This document shows positions 26,351 through 34,558 of a DNA stretch of 64,000 nt, piece after piece. The translations under genes were made by a program, and so were the position numbers. The stretch spans positions 3,720,001-3,784,000 of the forward strand of contig NZ_CP024608.1 of NCBI RefSeq assembly GCF_002752675.1, written 5' to 3'. The notes under the pieces are model-generated. The model was not told the DNA's origin. It ran no database searches and saw only the letters and a list, made by a program, of their open reading frames with translations. Numbering within the stretch: position 1 is the first letter of the stretch; the number at the start of each line of letters is the position of its first letter. Origin of the DNA: Massilia violaceinigra (lineage in GTDB: Bacteria; Pseudomonadota; Gammaproteobacteria; Burkholderiales; Burkholderiaceae_D).

Positions 26351-27454
26351 ATGACTACCAAACGCACCCTTATCGGCGCCGCCATCGCGGCTACCCTCGC
26401 CGCCACGTTCGCCGGCAGCGCCTTCGCACAGGTACCGGCGGGCTATCCGGCCGACTACCAGAAGATTATCGACGGCGCCAAGAAGGAGGCCAAGCTGGTG
26501 ATCTACTCGGCCACCGACAGCAAGGCCGCACAGCCGCTGATCAAGGACTTCAACGCCATGTATCCGGGCGTGACGGTCGAATACAACGACATGAATTCGA
26601 CCGAAGTGTACAACCGCTTCATTTCGGAAGCGGCCGCCGGCGGCAATACGGCCGACGTGGTGTGGTCGTCGGCGATGGACCTGCAGATGCGCCTTGCGTC
26701 GGACGGGCACGCGCTGCAGTACAAATCGAACGAAGCGGCCAAGCTGCCGGCATGGGCGGTGTGGAACGACAGCGCCTACGGCACCACGTTCGAGCCGGCC
26801 GCCATCGTCTACAACAAGCGCCTGCTGGCCACCAATGAAGTGCCGCGCACGCACGCCGCGTTTGCCGCCCTGATCAAGACCGAGAAATTCCGCGACAAGG
26901 TGACCACCTACGACATCGAAAAATCGGGTGTGGGCTTCATGTTCATGACCCAGGACGCGCGCGAAAATCCGCAGTTCCTGGACTTGGAAAATGCGTTTGG
27001 CGTGGCCAAGGTGCGCGTGCAGTCGTCCACCGGCACCATGCTGGAGCGGATTTCGTCTGGCGAAAACCTGATCGGCTACAACGTGCTCGGTTCCTACGCG
27101 CTGGTGCGCGCCAAGACCGATCCGTCGCTGGGCGTGGTGCTGCCGGCCGATTACACCCTGATCATGTCGCGCGTCCAGTTCATCAACAAGGCGGCAAAGC
27201 ATCCGAACGCAGCCAAGCTGTGGATGGATTACCTGCTGTCGGTGCGCGGCCAGACGATCATCGCCAACGATTCCAAGCTGTTCGCGATCCGCTCCGACGT
27301 CAAGGGCGAAACCACGTCGGCGGAACTGATCAAGATCATCGGCGAGAAGAATGTCAAGCCGATTCCGGTGCATCCGATCGTGCTGCAGTTCCTGGGACCG
27401 GCGAAGCGCATGGCCTTCCTCAAGCAGTGGAAAGAAACCGCCGGCAAGAAGTAA
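26351..27454 (+). CDS. ABC transporter substrate-binding protein, family 1 (AfuA/FbpA-like)
   Basis: 367 residues. A signal peptide (1-about 26, GSAFAQ) is followed by a two-lobed binding protein: EAKLVIYSATDSKAAQPLIKD, YNRFISEAAAGGNTADVVWSS, IVYNKRLLA and LGVVLPADYTLIMSRVQFI. The family includes iron(III), hexose-phosphate and phosphonate-type binders. The tyrosine pair of true ferric-binding FbpA is not evident, so an organic anion or phosphorylated substrate is more likely than free iron (inference). GGAGAC precedes the ATG. It is first of the three-gene importer unit. Confidence 0.9.
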   Translation: MTTKRTLIGAAIAATLAATFAGSAFAQVPAGYPADYQKIIDGAKKEAKLVIYSATDSKAAQPLIKDFNAMYPGVTVEYNDMNSTEVYNRFISEAAAGGNTADVVWSSAMDLQMRLASDGHALQYKSNEAAKLPAWAVWNDSAYGTTFEPAAIVYNKRLLATNEVPRTHAAFAALIKTEKFRDKVTTYDIEKSGVGFMFMTQDARENPQFLDLENAFGVAKVRVQSSTGTMLERISSGENLIGYNVLGSYALVRAKTDPSLGVVLPADYTLIMSRVQFINKAAKHPNAAKLWMDYLLSVRGQTIIANDSKLFAIRSDVKGETTSAELIKIIGEKNVKPIPVHPIVLQFLGPAKRMAFLKQWKETAGKK

Positions 27455-27519
27455 AGGCGGGTAAACGCGCCCTGGGGTGGGCGCCCCCCCACCCTCATCA
27501 TCCCAAGATCGGACCTCAC

Positions 27520-29286
27520 ATGACCACCTTATCATTGCGGGCCACGCGGCTTAACTGGCCGCGCGGCCTGGTGGTGACGCTCGCCTGCGTCGCCATCTTT
27601 CTGCCGCTGTTTTTGATTTTTTACCAGAGCTTTTTGTCGGCGCCGTTCTTCATGCCCGAAAAAACCCTGGGCTTTGAAGCGTACGCCTTCATTTTCGAGG
27701 ATCCCGATTTCAGCCAGGCCTTCAAGAACGGCGCAATCCTCGCCACCGGCCTGGCCGCCATCGCGGTGCCGCTGGGCGGCATGCTCGCCTTTTTGATGGT
27801 GCGCACCGACCTGCCCGGGCGCAGCTGGATTGCGCCGCTGCTGCTGGTGCCGATTTTCGTCTCGCCCATGGTGATGGGCTTCGGCTACGTGGTGTCGATG
27901 GGCCCCGTGGGTTTCTATTCGGTGTGGGCCAAGCAGCTGCTCGGCTTCATCCCCTGGAATATCTATTCGTTCACCAGCATCGTCATCATCGCCGGGCTGA
28001 CCCACGTGCCGCACGTGTACCTGTACGCCTCCTCGGCGCTGAAAAGCCTGGGTTCGGACGTGGAGGAAGCGGCCCGCGTGGCCGGCGCCTCGCCGCTGCG
28101 GGTGATGATGAATGTGTCGCTGCCGATGATTATGCCAGCGCTGGCGTATGCGGGCGTGCTGGTGTTTTTCCTCGGCTTCGAGGTCTTCGGCCTGGTGCTG
28201 GTGCTGGGCGACCCGGAAGGCCATCTGGTGCTGGCCACCTATCTGTACAAGCTGACCAACAAGATGGGCACGCCCTCGTACCACCTGATGGCGGCGGTGG
28301 CGGTGTGCCTGGTGATGGTGACGATGCCGCTGGTGATGCTGCAGCGCTGGCTGCTCAAGTCGGCCAACAAATACGTGTCGATCAAGGGCAAGGGCGCGCG
28401 CCAGAAGGCGATGCCGCTGGGCCGCTGGAAGTGGCTGGCGTTCGCGCTGCTGGCCGGCTGGCTGCTGGTGACGATCATCCTGCCGTTGTCGGGCATCGTG
28501 CTGCGCTCCTTCGTGCAGAACTGGGGCGAAGGCGTGGTGCTGTGGGATGCGCTGACCTTGCAGCATTTCCGCGACATCCTGGACCAGCACTCGCTGGTGC
28601 GCGGGATTATCAACACGGTGCTGATCGGCGTGATCGGCGGGGCGCTGGCGGTGGTGTGCTACACGGCCATCGCACTGGCCATGCACCGCAAGCCCGACGG
28701 CATTACGCGCTTGCTCGACTACAGCGTGCTGGTGCCGCGCGCCGTGCCTGGCCTGCTGGCCGGCCTGTCGTTCCTGTGGGTGTTCCTGTTCGTGCCAAGC
28801 TGGCTCGATGGGATGCTCAAGGCGACCGAGTTCGGTCCGGCGCTGTGGCTCAGCGAGCATGTGATTCCGCTGCTGCGCGAAGTGCGCTCGACCATCTTCG
28901 CCCTGTGGCTGGCGTATTCGGTGGTGTGGCTCGCTTACGGCATGCGCCTGATCTCGACCGCGCTGCTGCAGGTGGGGCCGGAACTGGAAGAGGCGGCGCG
29001 CGCGGTGGGCGCCAGCCGCGGCCAGGTCACGCGCGACGTGACGCTGCCGCTCATCAAATTCGGCATGCTGGGCGCCTGGCTGATGGTGTTCCTGATTTTC
29101 GAGCGCGAATATTCGACCGGCGTGTACCTGCTCACGCCAGGCACCGAGGTTATCGGGGCGATGCTGGTGTCGCTGTGGGCGGGCGGATCGACCGACCTGG
29201 TGGCGGCGCTATCGTTCATCAATATCACGCTGGTGGCCATTGGCCTCGGCATTGCGCTGCGCTTCGGCGTCAAGCTGCACCAATAA
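27520..29286 (+). CDS. ABC transporter permease, fused double-domain (FbpB/AfuB type)
   Basis: 588 residues, about 12 membrane segments, two BPD_transp_1 domains in one chain. EAA loops for the ATPase occur in both halves (EEAARVAGASPLRVMMNVSL at about 184-203 and EEAARAVGASRGQVTRDVTL at about 490-509). It forms the inner-membrane channel for the substrate delivered by the 26351 protein. The chosen ATG (27520) lies after the GC-rich spacer; the longer open frame overlaps the preceding gene and has no membrane signal. Confidence 0.93.
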   Translation: MTTLSLRATRLNWPRGLVVTLACVAIFLPLFLIFYQSFLSAPFFMPEKTLGFEAYAFIFEDPDFSQAFKNGAILATGLAAIAVPLGGMLAFLMVRTDLPGRSWIAPLLLVPIFVSPMVMGFGYVVSMGPVGFYSVWAKQLLGFIPWNIYSFTSIVIIAGLTHVPHVYLYASSALKSLGSDVEEAARVAGASPLRVMMNVSLPMIMPALAYAGVLVFFLGFEVFGLVLVLGDPEGHLVLATYLYKLTNKMGTPSYHLMAAVAVCLVMVTMPLVMLQRWLLKSANKYVSIKGKGARQKAMPLGRWKWLAFALLAGWLLVTIILPLSGIVLRSFVQNWGEGVVLWDALTLQHFRDILDQHSLVRGIINTVLIGVIGGALAVVCYTAIALAMHRKPDGITRLLDYSVLVPRAVPGLLAGLSFLWVFLFVPSWLDGMLKATEFGPALWLSEHVIPLLREVRSTIFALWLAYSVVWLAYGMRLISTALLQVGPELEEAARAVGASRGQVTRDVTLPLIKFGMLGAWLMVFLIFEREYSTGVYLLTPGTEVIGAMLVSLWAGGSTDLVAALSFINITLVAIGLGIALRFGVKLHQ

Positions 29287-29310
29287 ACACACTCTACATC
29301 GGGAATGACC

Positions 29311-30381
29311 ATGAATGAACTGACCGTCAACGACCTGCACCTCGATTATGGCACCGGCGCGCACGCCAACCAGATCCTCAAGGGCGTATCGATGCACCTG
29401 CAACGCGGCGAAGTGGTGGCCTTGCTGGGCCCTTCCGGCAGCGGCAAGACCACCTTGCTGCGCGCCGTGGCCGGGCTGGAAAGCCCCAAGAGCGGCACCA
29501 TCGACATCGGCGAGCGCCGCGTGTACGACGGCGCGCGCAATTTCGAGATGGCGGCCGAGCACCGCAGCCTGGGGCTGGTGTTCCAGTCCTACGCGCTGTG
29601 GCCGCACAAGACCGTGTTCGATAACGTGGCTTACGGCCTGACCTTGCGCAAGATGGGCAAGAGCGAGATCGAGGCCAAGGTCAAGGAAGTGCTGGGTCAA
29701 CTGGGGCTGGGCCACTTGGGCGAGCGTTATCCGCACCAGCTCTCCGGCGGCCAGCAGCAGCGGGTGGCGATTGCGCGCGCGCTGGTGTACAACCCGCCCG
29801 TGATTTTGCTCGACGAGCCGCTCTCGAACCTGGACGCCAAGCTGCGCGAGGAGGCGCGCGCCTTTTTGCGCGAGCTGATCGTGCGTCTTGGCCTGTCCGC
29901 GCTGATGGTCACGCACGACCAGGGCGAGGCGATGGCGATCTCGGACCGCATCCTGCTGCTTAATAACGGCAAGATCGAGCAGCAAGGTTCGCCGCAAAGC
30001 ATGTACGAAACGCCGGACACGCTGTTTACCGCTGAATTCATGGGCAGTAACAACCGCCTTCCGGGCCAGGTGGTGGCCGGTAACGATGGCAAGGTGGCGC
30101 TGATGGTTGCCGGCGTGAGCATGCGGGGCACGGTGCGCGGTGCTGGCCTTCAGGGCGGCGGCGAGGCCACGCCGCTGATCCGGGTCGAGGATGTGAAGAT
30201 CAGCGCGCAGCAGGTCGACAATGCGATCGAGATGCCGCTGTTGACCTGCATGTATCTGGGCGACCGGTGGGAGTGCCTGTTTTCGCGCGAAGGCCTGAGC
30301 CTGCGCGCGTATTCCAAGTACCGGCTGGAAGCGGGCAGCTACTGGCTGCATATGCCGCCCGCGAAGCTGTGGGTGTTCTGA
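29311..30381 (+). CDS. ABC transporter ATP-binding protein (FbpC/AfuC type)
   Basis: 356 residues. Walker A GPSGSGKTT (K46), Q loop LVFQSYALWPHKTVFDNVAYG, signature LSGGQQQR, Walker B VILLDEPLSNLD and H loop MVTHDQGEAMAI. A C-terminal TOBE-like region (about 240-356) follows. It powers uptake with the permease 24 bases upstream. An ATG at 29305 is also in frame, but GGGA at 29301-29304 would abut it, so 29311 is preferred. Confidence 0.94.
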   Translation: MNELTVNDLHLDYGTGAHANQILKGVSMHLQRGEVVALLGPSGSGKTTLLRAVAGLESPKSGTIDIGERRVYDGARNFEMAAEHRSLGLVFQSYALWPHKTVFDNVAYGLTLRKMGKSEIEAKVKEVLGQLGLGHLGERYPHQLSGGQQQRVAIARALVYNPPVILLDEPLSNLDAKLREEARAFLRELIVRLGLSALMVTHDQGEAMAISDRILLLNNGKIEQQGSPQSMYETPDTLFTAEFMGSNNRLPGQVVAGNDGKVALMVAGVSMRGTVRGAGLQGGGEATPLIRVEDVKISAQQVDNAIEMPLLTCMYLGDRWECLFSREGLSLRAYSKYRLEAGSYWLHMPPAKLWVF

Positions 30382-30384
30382 CGC

Positions 30385-31179
30385 CTACTGGATCCCGACC
30401 ACGGATTCGGTCGTGCCGGGGTCGCGCTTCTTCACGAAGCGCACCACCGATTCAACGGTGACGATGTCGATCTGGCCGGCGATGCGGCGGCCCATCGGGT
30501 GGTCGTCAAAGGCCACGTTGGCGCGGAACACGCGCGCGCCGAGGCGCTTGACCGACGGTACCCAGATCGTGTTGGGCGTGTAGCCGGCCTGCTTGAGCCA
30601 CGACTGGGCGGCGCCGCGATCGTCGATGGCGGTGTCGCTGGCGCTGGCGGCGTAGGTTTCGAGCACCCACTGGTTCGAGTTCTGGTACTTGGGCGAGAAG
30701 GGGAACGCCAGCATGTTGTAGTTCTCGCCGTGCAGGCGCGCCGGTGCCTGGGAGGCCAGCATGGCGACGATGCGCTTCTGGCTTTGCGCGCTCGGGATCA
30801 CGATCTGGCTTTCGTAGGCGAACAAATCATCGAGGAAGAAGTTGGCCAGCCCCTGGTCGAACACTTTCGACTTCGCGGTGCCGCACTGGTTCAGCAGATG
30901 CACGACGGTCCAGCGTCCCTTGGGATGGTCGCGCCAGGTGTAGGCCATGTGCGAATAGCGCAAGTCGTACTTGGACAGGTCCTGGCCGACACGGGCGATC
31001 AGCGCGACCTCGGCCCCGGAGGCATCAAGGGCGGCGCTGGTGTTTTCGGCCAGCTTGACGGCCTTGACGAAGGCGGTGGCGTCCTGCGCGACTTCTTCGC
31101 AGGCGGTGCCGGCGTGCGCGAACTGCAGCGGCATGGCCAGCACCAGCAGCAGGAGGAAGCGTTGACCGATGCGCGTCAT
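30385..31179 (-). CDS. DUF2145 exported protein
   Basis: 264 residues with a signal peptide (1-about 23, QFAHAG). It has the DUF2145 core SHMAYTWRDHPKGRWTVVHL, LNQCGTAKSKVFDQGLANFF, LHGENYNMLAFPFSPKYQNS, NQWVLETYAAS and RANVAFDDHP. The clustered Asn, Cys, Gln and His residues resemble a papain-like (NlpC-type) fold, but this is only an impression. Function unknown. Its start lies 2 bases after the stop of the small secreted protein gene, so the two are co-translated. It is convergent with the ABC ATPase. Confidence 0.88.
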   Translation of the reverse strand: MTRIGQRFLLLLVLAMPLQFAHAGTACEEVAQDATAFVKAVKLAENTSAALDASGAEVALIARVGQDLSKYDLRYSHMAYTWRDHPKGRWTVVHLLNQCGTAKSKVFDQGLANFFLDDLFAYESQIVIPSAQSQKRIVAMLASQAPARLHGENYNMLAFPFSPKYQNSNQWVLETYAASASDTAIDDRGAAQSWLKQAGYTPNTIWVPSVKRLGARVFRANVAFDDHPMGRRIAGQIDIVTVESVVRFVKKRDPGTTESVVGIQ

Positions 31180-31181
31180 GC

Positions 31182-31607
31182 TTAGCCTTTCGAGCCGTTC
31201 TGCGAATGGTGCAACAGGCCCTTGCCCACTTCGGTCGGAATGAACGCGATCACCTTGCCGGCGGCGATGAGCACATGGCCGCTGGCGGTCGCGGTGACCG
31301 TGACGGCCTGGCCGACCAGTTTGGAGAGTCCTTTGGCGCCATCGCCACTCAATTTGACGGTGGCGGTGGAACCGTCGGCCACGTTCTTGAGCACCACCAT
31401 GGTGCCGTCGGCGACGGTTTCAACGCTTTGCGCCACCACGCTGCCTCCCACGGCCACCACCAGCAAACTTCCCAGCACCACCGCACCCGACACGCCGCTC
31501 GGGGACTTCGACAGGTTCGATCCCATGTTGTGGGACTCGGCCATCGCGGCAGGATTGGCGCCGAACAGTGCACAAGCGATCGTGATAGCCGTCAGGGTGG
31601 TTTTCAT
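31182..31607 (-). CDS. Small exported Gly/Ser/Val-rich protein, partner of DUF2145
   Basis: 141 residues. Signal peptide MKTTLTAITIACALFGANPAAMA, then a hydrophobic glycine-rich stretch (VSGAVVLGSLLVVAVGGSVV, about 38-57) that could insert in a membrane. A soluble part follows (ADGTMVVLKNVADGSTATVKL) and HHSQNGSKG at the end. I do not recognise the family. Coupling to the DUF2145 gene suggests joint action in the periplasm. The start at 31607 was preferred over an upstream in-frame ATG because the signal peptide begins here. Confidence 0.75.
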   Translation of the reverse strand: MKTTLTAITIACALFGANPAAMAESHNMGSNLSKSPSGVSGAVVLGSLLVVAVGGSVVAQSVETVADGTMVVLKNVADGSTATVKLSGDGAKGLSKLVGQAVTVTATASGHVLIAAGKVIAFIPTEVGKGLLHHSQNGSKG

Positions 31608-31697
31608 GCTGTTTCTTTCAGTAAGTTGGCCGGGTTGGCAGAACACATCTTACGCAAGAATCAACTTTACTCAATGAATTGATAGTCCGTATCGCTT

Positions 31698-31710
31698 TTA
31701 TTCTGAATAA
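31698..31710. promoter_or_regulatory. Inverted repeat in the AT-rich divergent promoter region
   Basis: TTATTC-T-GAATAA is a perfect 6-bp inverted repeat 40 bases before the HTH gene and 90 bases before the divergent secreted-protein gene. It is a natural operator candidate for the adjacent HTH regulator. The surrounding 31608-31749 region is unusually AT-rich for this genome and contains -10-like TATTAATATT. Confidence 0.4.
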
Positions 31711-31749
31711 GTATTAATATTTGCTACCAGAATTCCTAGGGATACAGAA

Positions 31750-32484
31750 ATGCCGCACGCAATTACACTTGTCGACACCTTGAAGCGCCTCCTGAAGGGG
31801 CGGGGTATTACCTACGGCGACCTTGCCGGACGGATAGGCATGTCGGAGGCGAGCGTGAAGCGCATGTTTTCACAGAAAAATTTTACCTTGCAGCGGCTGG
31901 ACGAGATCCTGACGGCCACGGGAATCGAGTTCGACGAACTCAGTGCGGCGCAGTCCGCGCCGACCCTGATTTCACACCTGACGCTGGCGCAGGAGCGCGA
32001 AATCATCGGCGACCCGCGGCTGCTGGTGGTGGCCGTGTCGGCCATGAACCACATCGGCTTCGACGATATCGTGCGCTTTTACGACATGACGGAAGCGGAA
32101 GTGACGAAGTACCTGCTGCGGCTGGACCGCATCGGCTTTCTGGAGCTGCTGCCGAATAACCGGGTCAAGCTGCTGATCGCGCGCACCTTCGGCTGGATTG
32201 CGAATGGGCCGATCCAGGGCTACTTCCGGCACGAGGCGGCGGCCGACTACCTGAACTCGCGCTTCGACGGCGAGGATGAAGTCATGCGGCTGGTGAACGT
32301 GATGCTGTCGAAGCAGTCCGGCGCCGCGTTGCTGGAGCGCCTGAAGCAGGTGGCCGCCGAATTCGCGCAGCAGCACCAGCACGAAACGCGCCTGCCGCTC
32401 GACCAGCGCCATGCGATCAGCTTCATCGTGGCCGCGCGGCCCTGGGTGCCGCAGGCATTCAAGGCCCTCTTGCGCCAGGGCTGA
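31750..32484 (+). CDS. XRE-type helix-turn-helix regulator with C-terminal sensor region
   Basis: 244 residues. The N-terminal HTH (about 9-60) includes GITYGDLAGRIGMSEASVKR and MFSQKNFTLQRLDEI. The C-terminal part (about 75-244) has MTEAEVTKYLLRLDRIGFLE, which itself resembles a winged helix, and a helical end (LPLDQRHAISFIVAARPWVP). Cytoplasmic DNA-binding protein; target unknown. Its gene is divergent from the DUF2145 pair, a possible target, with the inverted repeat at 31698 between them. Confidence 0.85.
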   Translation: MPHAITLVDTLKRLLKGRGITYGDLAGRIGMSEASVKRMFSQKNFTLQRLDEILTATGIEFDELSAAQSAPTLISHLTLAQEREIIGDPRLLVVAVSAMNHIGFDDIVRFYDMTEAEVTKYLLRLDRIGFLELLPNNRVKLLIARTFGWIANGPIQGYFRHEAAADYLNSRFDGEDEVMRLVNVMLSKQSGAALLERLKQVAAEFAQQHQHETRLPLDQRHAISFIVAARPWVPQAFKALLRQG

Positions 32485-32547
32485 TGGTACCCTGACGATG
32501 CAACTCCGACCTTTTTGCCACATCGAGACCTTGAGAGATCTATCAGC

Positions 32548-34434
32548 ATGAGTCAAGCCAGCCAGTTTTCCCTCTTAAAGCAGCGCCGCTTCGCGCCGTT
32601 TTTCTGGACCCAGTTCCTCGGCGCGTTCAACGACAACGTCTTCAAGACCGCCTTGCTGGTGATTCTCACCTACGATGCCGCCAGCTGGACCAGCCTCGAT
32701 CCGGCCGTCTTGAACAGCCTCATTCCCGGCTTGTTCATCCTGCCGTACGTGCTGTTTTCGGCCACCGCCGGACAGATCGCCGAAAAGGTCGAGAAGGGGC
32801 GCCTGGCGCGCTTCGTCAAGATGCTCGAAATCGGCATCATGCTCGTTGCGGGCATCGGCTGGATGACCCACACCCTGTGGCTCCTGATCGCCTCCGTGGT
32901 CGGCATGGGCGTGCATTCGACCCTGTTCGGGCCAGTCAAATACGCCTACATGCCGCAGCATCTGAAATCGGAAGAACTGGTCGGCGGTAACGGCGTGGTC
33001 GAAATGGGTACGTTCGTCGGCATCCTGCTCGGGCAGATCCTGGGCGCGGCGCTGGTACTCAAATCCAACGGGCTGCTGCTGGTGGCCGGCGCCACCATGT
33101 TCTTCGCCGTGCTCGGCCTGGTGGCCAGCTACCGCATTCCGCTGTCGCCGGCGCCCGCGCCCGACCTGAAAATCAATCCGAATCCGTTCGCCGAGTCGGT
33201 GCGCAACATTGGCCACGCGCGCAAGAACCGCACCGTGTTCCTGTCCATGCTGGGCAACTCGTGGTTCTGGTTTTACGGCGCGATGATCCTGTCGCAGTTT
33301 CCGTTGTACGCCAAGGAGTACCTGCATGGCGACTACAGCGTGTTCGTGATGCTGCTGACCGTGTTCTCGGTCGGCGTGGGCGTGGGCTCGCTGCTGTGCG
33401 AGAAGCTGTCGGGCCACAAGGTGGAAATCGGCCTGGTGCCGTTTGGCTCGATCGGCCTGTCGCTGTTCGGCATCGACCTGTATTTCGCCAGCCTCGGTTA
33501 CGTGCGCCCGCCGGTCGAAGTGGAGATGATGGGCATGCTGGCGCAGGCGGGCGTAACGCGCGTGCTGTTCGACATTGCCATGATCGGCGTGTTCGGCGGC
33601 CTGTTCATCGTGCCGCTGTTCGCGCTGATCCAGACCCGCTGCGAACCGGCCCACCTGTCGCGCACCATCGGCGGCATGAATATCATGAACGCGCTGTTCA
33701 TGATCGGGGCGGCCGGCGTGGCCATTGTGATGATCAAGATGGGCTTTTCGATTCCCGAAATGTTCCTCGCCACCGCGATCCTGAACGCCATCGTGGCGCT
33801 GTATATCTTCTCGCTGGTGCCGGAATTCCTGATGCGCTTCCTGGCGTGGATGCTGATTCATACCATCCACCGCGTGAAAACGGTGGACGTGGACCGCATT
33901 CCCGAAGAAGGCCCGGCGGTATTGGTGTGCAATCACGTCAGCTATGTCGATGCGATCGTGATCGGCGCGGCCAGCCCGCGTCCGATCCGCTTCGTGATGG
34001 ACCATAAAATCTTCAAGATGCCGTTCATGGGCTGGCTGTTCCGCACGGCGCGCGCGATTCCGATCGCGCCGGCCAAGGAAGACCAGTTCCTGATGGAGAA
34101 GGCGTACATCGACATCGCGCAGGCACTGCACGAGGGCGACCTGGTTTGCATCTTCCCGGAAGGGCGCTTGACGTCGACCGGCGAATTGGGCGAGTTCCGC
34201 GGCGGGATTGCCAAGATCGTCGAACGCAGCAAGGTGCCGGTGATTCCGATGGCGCTGCGCGGTTTGTGGGGCAGCCTGCTCACGCGCGATCCTGGCAATC
34301 TGTTCGAGCGCACCTTCGCGCGCGGACCGCGTTCGCGCCTGGCGCTGGCGGTCGGCACGCCGGTCGCTCCGGAAGACGCCACGCCCGACTACCTGCACAA
34401 ACAGGTGCTCGCCTTGCGGGGCGACTGGAAGTAA
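32548..34434 (+). CDS. LplT-like lysophospholipid MFS transporter fused to PlsC-like acyltransferase
   Basis: 628 residues. The N-terminal part (about 1-430) is an MFS transporter of LplT type (FFWTQFLGAFNDNVFKTAL, FGPVKYAYMPQHLKSEELVG). The C-terminal part (about 445-628) is a 1-acylglycerol-3-phosphate-type acyltransferase with the HX4D motif NHVSYVD (about 461-467), FPEGRLTSTGEL and PVIPMALRG. It should move lysophospholipid across the inner membrane and re-acylate it. The AMP-ligase (Aas) domain often found after these two is missing, so acyl donor supply must come from elsewhere. The start at 32548 gives the conserved FSLLKQRRFAPFF opening. Confidence 0.93.
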   Translation: MSQASQFSLLKQRRFAPFFWTQFLGAFNDNVFKTALLVILTYDAASWTSLDPAVLNSLIPGLFILPYVLFSATAGQIAEKVEKGRLARFVKMLEIGIMLVAGIGWMTHTLWLLIASVVGMGVHSTLFGPVKYAYMPQHLKSEELVGGNGVVEMGTFVGILLGQILGAALVLKSNGLLLVAGATMFFAVLGLVASYRIPLSPAPAPDLKINPNPFAESVRNIGHARKNRTVFLSMLGNSWFWFYGAMILSQFPLYAKEYLHGDYSVFVMLLTVFSVGVGVGSLLCEKLSGHKVEIGLVPFGSIGLSLFGIDLYFASLGYVRPPVEVEMMGMLAQAGVTRVLFDIAMIGVFGGLFIVPLFALIQTRCEPAHLSRTIGGMNIMNALFMIGAAGVAIVMIKMGFSIPEMFLATAILNAIVALYIFSLVPEFLMRFLAWMLIHTIHRVKTVDVDRIPEEGPAVLVCNHVSYVDAIVIGAASPRPIRFVMDHKIFKMPFMGWLFRTARAIPIAPAKEDQFLMEKAYIDIAQALHEGDLVCIFPEGRLTSTGELGEFRGGIAKIVERSKVPVIPMALRGLWGSLLTRDPGNLFERTFARGPRSRLALAVGTPVAPEDATPDYLHKQVLALRGDWK

Positions 34435-34467
34435 GCCAAACCGGCTTAAGGTGTCGGGTAAAGTGGT

Positions 34468-34473
34468 TATAAT
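34468..34473 (+). promoter_or_regulatory. -10 box upstream of the first hybrid kinase
   Basis: A perfect TATAAT, with TTAAGG 16 bases upstream as a weak -35. It lies about 80 bases before the kinase start. Confidence 0.5.
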
Positions 34474-34528
34474 TGCAACCGTACGGCATTGTGCCGCTTC
34501 TCCCGTTTTTCAAAGGCCGCAGTATTCC

Positions 34529-34558
34529 ATGAACAGTTTTTCGCCGCCGGTGCCATGA
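34529..34558 (+). CDS. Possible 9-residue leader peptide coupled to the hybrid kinase
   Basis: ATG at 34529 reads MNSFSPPVP and stops at TGA 34556-34558, overlapping the kinase ATG at 34555 (ATGA). The kinase itself lacks a clear Shine-Dalgarno, so translation of this mini-frame could deliver ribosomes to it. AAAGG lies 12 bases before the mini-frame. This is an inference from layout only. Confidence 0.3.
   Translation: MNSFSPPVP

Noticed and set aside
26351..30381. Ferric iron importer FbpABC
   Set aside because: The ABC proteins are of that superfamily, but ferric-binding tyrosines are not evident and the context is carboxylate-type regulation, so the substrate is left open.
32575..34398. 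607-codon open frame opposite the LplT-PlsC gene
   Set aside because: Same antisense composition and no motifs, while the opposite strand has clear MFS and HX4D motifs.
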